Assembly: GCF_014650175.1 (NCBI RefSeq)
Contig: NZ_BMUL01000007.1
Location: forward strand, 310,001 to 374,000
DNA: 64,000 bases
Source: Streptomyces termitum
Lineage (GTDB): Bacteria > Actinomycetota > Actinomycetes > Streptomycetales > Streptomycetaceae
Direction: 5' to 3'
Positions within the stretch are counted from its first letter, which is position 1. Each line of letters starts with the position of its first letter. The notes below the pieces were generated by a model. It did no database searches. It was not told where the DNA came from and saw only the letters and a list, made by a program, of their open reading frames with translations. Shown here piece after piece: positions 61,987 through 64,000 of this stretch. The position numbers were made by a program, and so were the translations under genes.

Positions 61987-63399
61987 ATGTCCTTTTCCCG
62001 CACCTTCCGCCGCCTCTCGCTCGCGGTGCCCGCGGCGCTCGGCGCCGTCGTCCTCAGCACGCTCCCCGCCCTCGCGACCTCCACCCCGGCGCAGCTCGCG
62101 ACATCCAGGACCAACGGCGTCTCCTACCTCAAGTCCCTTCAGGCGGCGGACGGTTCCTATGCGGGATCCGGCCTCTCCAACGAGTGGGCGTTCAGCGCCT
62201 TCGCCGCCGCCGGCACCGCCGTCGTCGACGTCGCCCCCGGCGGCGACACCGCCAAGAACGCGAGAACCGTCTACCGGAACCTGCTGTCCACGACCGCGTG
62301 GCCGTCGGCGACCCCGGTCGTCACGGACTACGAGCGCGGCACGCTGAACGCGTACGCCGCCGGGATCGACCCGGCCCGCGTCTCGGCCTCCCGCAACCTG
62401 ATAGCCGATATCTACGCGTACTGGCAGACCGCCGAGCCCGGCTACTTCGGCCCGTCCGGGAACTTCAACGGCACCGTCTTCGCCGCCCTCGCGCTCGGCG
62501 GCGCCAAGACCCAGAGCGGCGGCGCCCGCGTCCCGCAGGCGCTCACCGACGCCCTCGTCGCCAAGCTCCGCGCCAACCAGCACAACGACGGCGGCTGGAC
62601 CTACCAGAAGGCGGAGGGCGACCCCACCGCCCTCAACACCGCGAGCGACATCGACATGACCGGCGCCGCGATGGCCGCCCTGTGCGCCTCCGGCGTCCCC
62701 GGAACGGACACCGACGTCGTCCAGGCGAAGAACTTCCTCAAGGGCAGACTGGTCGCCTCCTCCGGCGCCTTCAACTCCCTGTACGGGGTCAACACCAGCT
62801 CCAACGGCTGGGGCGTCGCGGGCCTCAACGCCTGTGGCATCAACCCGCAGTCGGCCGATTTCACCACGCTCAGCGGCAAGACGCCCGTCGACTTCCTCAT
62901 CGCCAACCAGTACAACCCGGCGGGCGGATTCAAGTACAAGCCCGCCGACACCGCGCCCTCCGCCTACTCGTCCATCGACGCCCTGCGCGCGGTCGCCGGA
63001 GGAGGCTTCACCACGGCCCCGCCGGTCCCGGTCACTCCGGGCGCCCCGCAGTGGGTCGCCCAGGCGGCCTTCACGGCGGGCACCGCCACCAGACTGGCGC
63101 TGACCGTCGATGACGGCTCCGGCAACCTCAAGGTGTGCGCGGTGTCCTTCACGCCGACGGCGGCGACCACGACCCTCGGGGACGTCCTCGCCGCCGCGAC
63201 GAGCGCCGCGGCCCCGTCCGGCTGCGTCACGGGTGTGAGCCCCGTCTCGGGAACCGGCACGATCACCACGGTCAACGGCAAGGCCAACAGCGGCTCGAAC
63301 ACCTGGAAGGTCAGCGTCGACGGCTCCTCCTACGCCACCGCCCTCCGCGAGAAGACGATCAACATCGGCGACACCGTCGCGCTGCGCTGGGGAGCCTGA
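61987..63399 (+). CDS. Secreted intrinsic-factor/transcobalamin-like protein: alpha/alpha-barrel plus DUF4430 domain
   Basis: 470 residues from ATG 61987, AGGAG seven bases upstream. Signal peptide about 1-30 (VLSTLPALA). Residues about 36-345 form prenyltransferase-like alpha/alpha repeats: TNGVSYLKSLQAADGSYAGS, ALVAKLRANQHNDGGWTYQK, DIDMTGAAMAALCASGV and NGWGVAGLNACGIN. After a Pro linker, about 385-470 is a DUF4430 domain: ATTTLGDVLAAATSAA, SGSNTWKVSVDGSSYATALR, EKTINIGDTVALRWGA. Barrel then beta-domain is the order in animal intrinsic factor and transcobalamin, which hold cobalamin between the two. Control by its own B12 riboswitch supports corrinoid binding. No wall anchor, so released. 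Confidence 0.88.
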   Translation: MSFSRTFRRLSLAVPAALGAVVLSTLPALATSTPAQLATSRTNGVSYLKSLQAADGSYAGSGLSNEWAFSAFAAAGTAVVDVAPGGDTAKNARTVYRNLLSTTAWPSATPVVTDYERGTLNAYAAGIDPARVSASRNLIADIYAYWQTAEPGYFGPSGNFNGTVFAALALGGAKTQSGGARVPQALTDALVAKLRANQHNDGGWTYQKAEGDPTALNTASDIDMTGAAMAALCASGVPGTDTDVVQAKNFLKGRLVASSGAFNSLYGVNTSSNGWGVAGLNACGINPQSADFTTLSGKTPVDFLIANQYNPAGGFKYKPADTAPSAYSSIDALRAVAGGGFTTAPPVPVTPGAPQWVAQAAFTAGTATRLALTVDDGSGNLKVCAVSFTPTAATTTLGDVLAAATSAAAPSGCVTGVSPVSGTGTITTVNGKANSGSNTWKVSVDGSSYATALREKTINIGDTVALRWGA

Positions 63400-63405
63400 C
63401 CCCGA

Positions 63406-63434
63406 GGGTGGGGGCCGCCGCCGGGCCCCCACCC
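63406..63434 (+). terminator. Hairpin terminator after the intrinsic-factor-like gene
   Basis: GGGTGGGGGCC (63406-63416) and GGCCCCCACCC (63424-63434) pair perfectly over 11 bp with a 7-nt loop, seven bases after the stop. The following 219 bp to metE show no gene. Confidence 0.8.
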
Positions 63435-63653
63435 GCCGCCGGCCCCCGCCTGCCGCCGTACCCTCACCCGCCGCGGAGCCGAGCACGCGCCGGAGCGGTA
63501 CGCGCCCCCCCCCCACGAGCGGTGAGGGCGGAGGATCCACGGCTTCGGGGAGCGGACCGAGGACTGTGCCGCTCGACGGCAGGCGAGGGCGCGGAGGACG
63601 GGGGCGTTCCGCTGGAGGAGTCCCCCCGCGGCTCGACCGCGCCCGTCGCGGCG

Positions 63654-64000
63654 TCAGCCGCCGAGGGCCTCCGTCCCGGCCCTGACCTCGCGGGCGGCCG
63701 CGACGAGGTTCTCCAGGGAGACCCGGGTCTCGGCCCAACCCCGGGTCTTCAGGCCGCAGTCGGGGTTCACCCAGAGCCGCTCGGCCGGGATGGCCCGCAG
63801 GCCGGCGCGGAGCAGCGCGGCGACCTCCTCCGCGCTCGGGACGCGCGGGGAGTGGATGTCCCAGACGCCGGGACCGGCCTCCCGCGGATAGCCGTGCTCC
63901 GCCAGCTCGCCGGCGACCTGCATGCGGGAGCGGGCGGCCTCCAGGCTGATGACGTCGGCGTCGAGGTCGTCGATGGCCTGGACGACGTCCCCGAACTCGG
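63654..64000 (-). CDS. metE: Cobalamin-independent methionine synthase MetE, C-terminal part
   Basis: About 115 C-terminal residues; the gene continues beyond the right edge. Sequence: EFGDVVQAIDDLDADVISLE, then GVWDIHSPRVPSAEEVAALL and RLWVNPDCGLKTRGWAETRV. The NPDCGLKTRG segment with the zinc-ligand Cys is diagnostic of MetE. It transfers the methyl group from 5-methyltetrahydrofolate to homocysteine without B12. Its 5' end, where B12 riboswitches are often found in Streptomyces, is outside the window. Confidence 0.95.
   Translation of the reverse strand, partial: EFGDVVQAIDDLDADVISLEAARSRMQVAGELAEHGYPREAGPGVWDIHSPRVPSAEEVAALLRAGLRAIPAERLWVNPDCGLKTRGWAETRVSLENLVAAAREVRAGTEALGG

Overview
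The window is a high-GC chromosomal segment from an actinomycete, almost certainly Streptomyces. The signs are very strong third-position GC, frequent GTG starts, 4-nt GTGA/ATGA stop-start overlaps, and typical Streptomyces families: DUF5133, DUF2252, CGNR zinc finger, VanW, SCO2322-like proteins, many one-component regulators and monomeric NADP-isocitrate dehydrogenase. All functions below are read from the sequence and remembered family features; no database was searched.

Layout. 1-8.2 kb: a truncated serine hydrolase, VanW protein, IclR and LacI regulators, a PAP2-like membrane protein and icd with a strong terminator. 8.3-12.2 kb: an ECF sigma factor fused to a C-terminal CAP domain, facing a stand-alone CAP protein, then a universal stress protein with a dormancy-type box. 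12.4-15.7 kb: a sulfur-themed mini-locus with an acyl-CoA-dehydrogenase-like flavoprotein, Rrf2 regulator, cysteine-type leader peptide and GST-like protein, plus palindromic operators. 15.7-20.7 kb: SDR, MFS, CGNR regulator, D-Ala-D-Ala carboxypeptidase and a regulator remnant. 20.7-23.7 kb: a LuxR-type regulator with a tiny secreted Cys peptide, a small membrane protein and two paralogous secreted proteins. 23.7-25.5 kb: lower-quality coding DNA with SMI1/KNR4 and transposase relics. 25.5-41.2 kb: P450, a glycerol kinase/dehydrogenase operon, an amino acid permease preceded by an 11-bp repeat array, GntR with a DasR-like operator, DUF2252, FAD enzymes, PadR and a 2,4-dienoyl-CoA reductase. 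41.2-46.3 kb: cbiMNQO cobalt transporter under a cobalamin riboswitch and dhaKLM. 46.5-49.4 kb: a decayed ESX/WXG-like operon and a HAD hydrolase. 49.4-52.6 kb: Ser/Thr kinase, ECF sigma factor and two related exported proteins.

The most interesting region is 52.7-64 kb. A six-gene minus-strand operon (53483-61417) encodes an energy-coupling-factor transporter (S, fused A-A and T components), a secreted DUF4430 protein, an SCO2322-like surface protein and a 931-residue wall-anchored protein with two alpha/alpha-barrel modules and an LAATG sortase signal. Divergently, 61987-63399 encodes a secreted alpha/alpha-barrel plus DUF4430 protein, the same two-domain layout as animal intrinsic factor and transcobalamin. 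Two back-to-back cobalamin riboswitches sit in the shared intergenic region, one per direction. A further riboswitch precedes an acyl-CoA thioesterase gene at the end of the locus, and B12-independent methionine synthase (metE) lies at the other end. With the cbiM riboswitch this makes four cobalamin riboswitches in the window. I read the locus as a B12-repressed corrinoid capture and import system that uses intrinsic-factor-like surface proteins. The regulation and architecture are visible in the sequence; the ligand assignment is inference.
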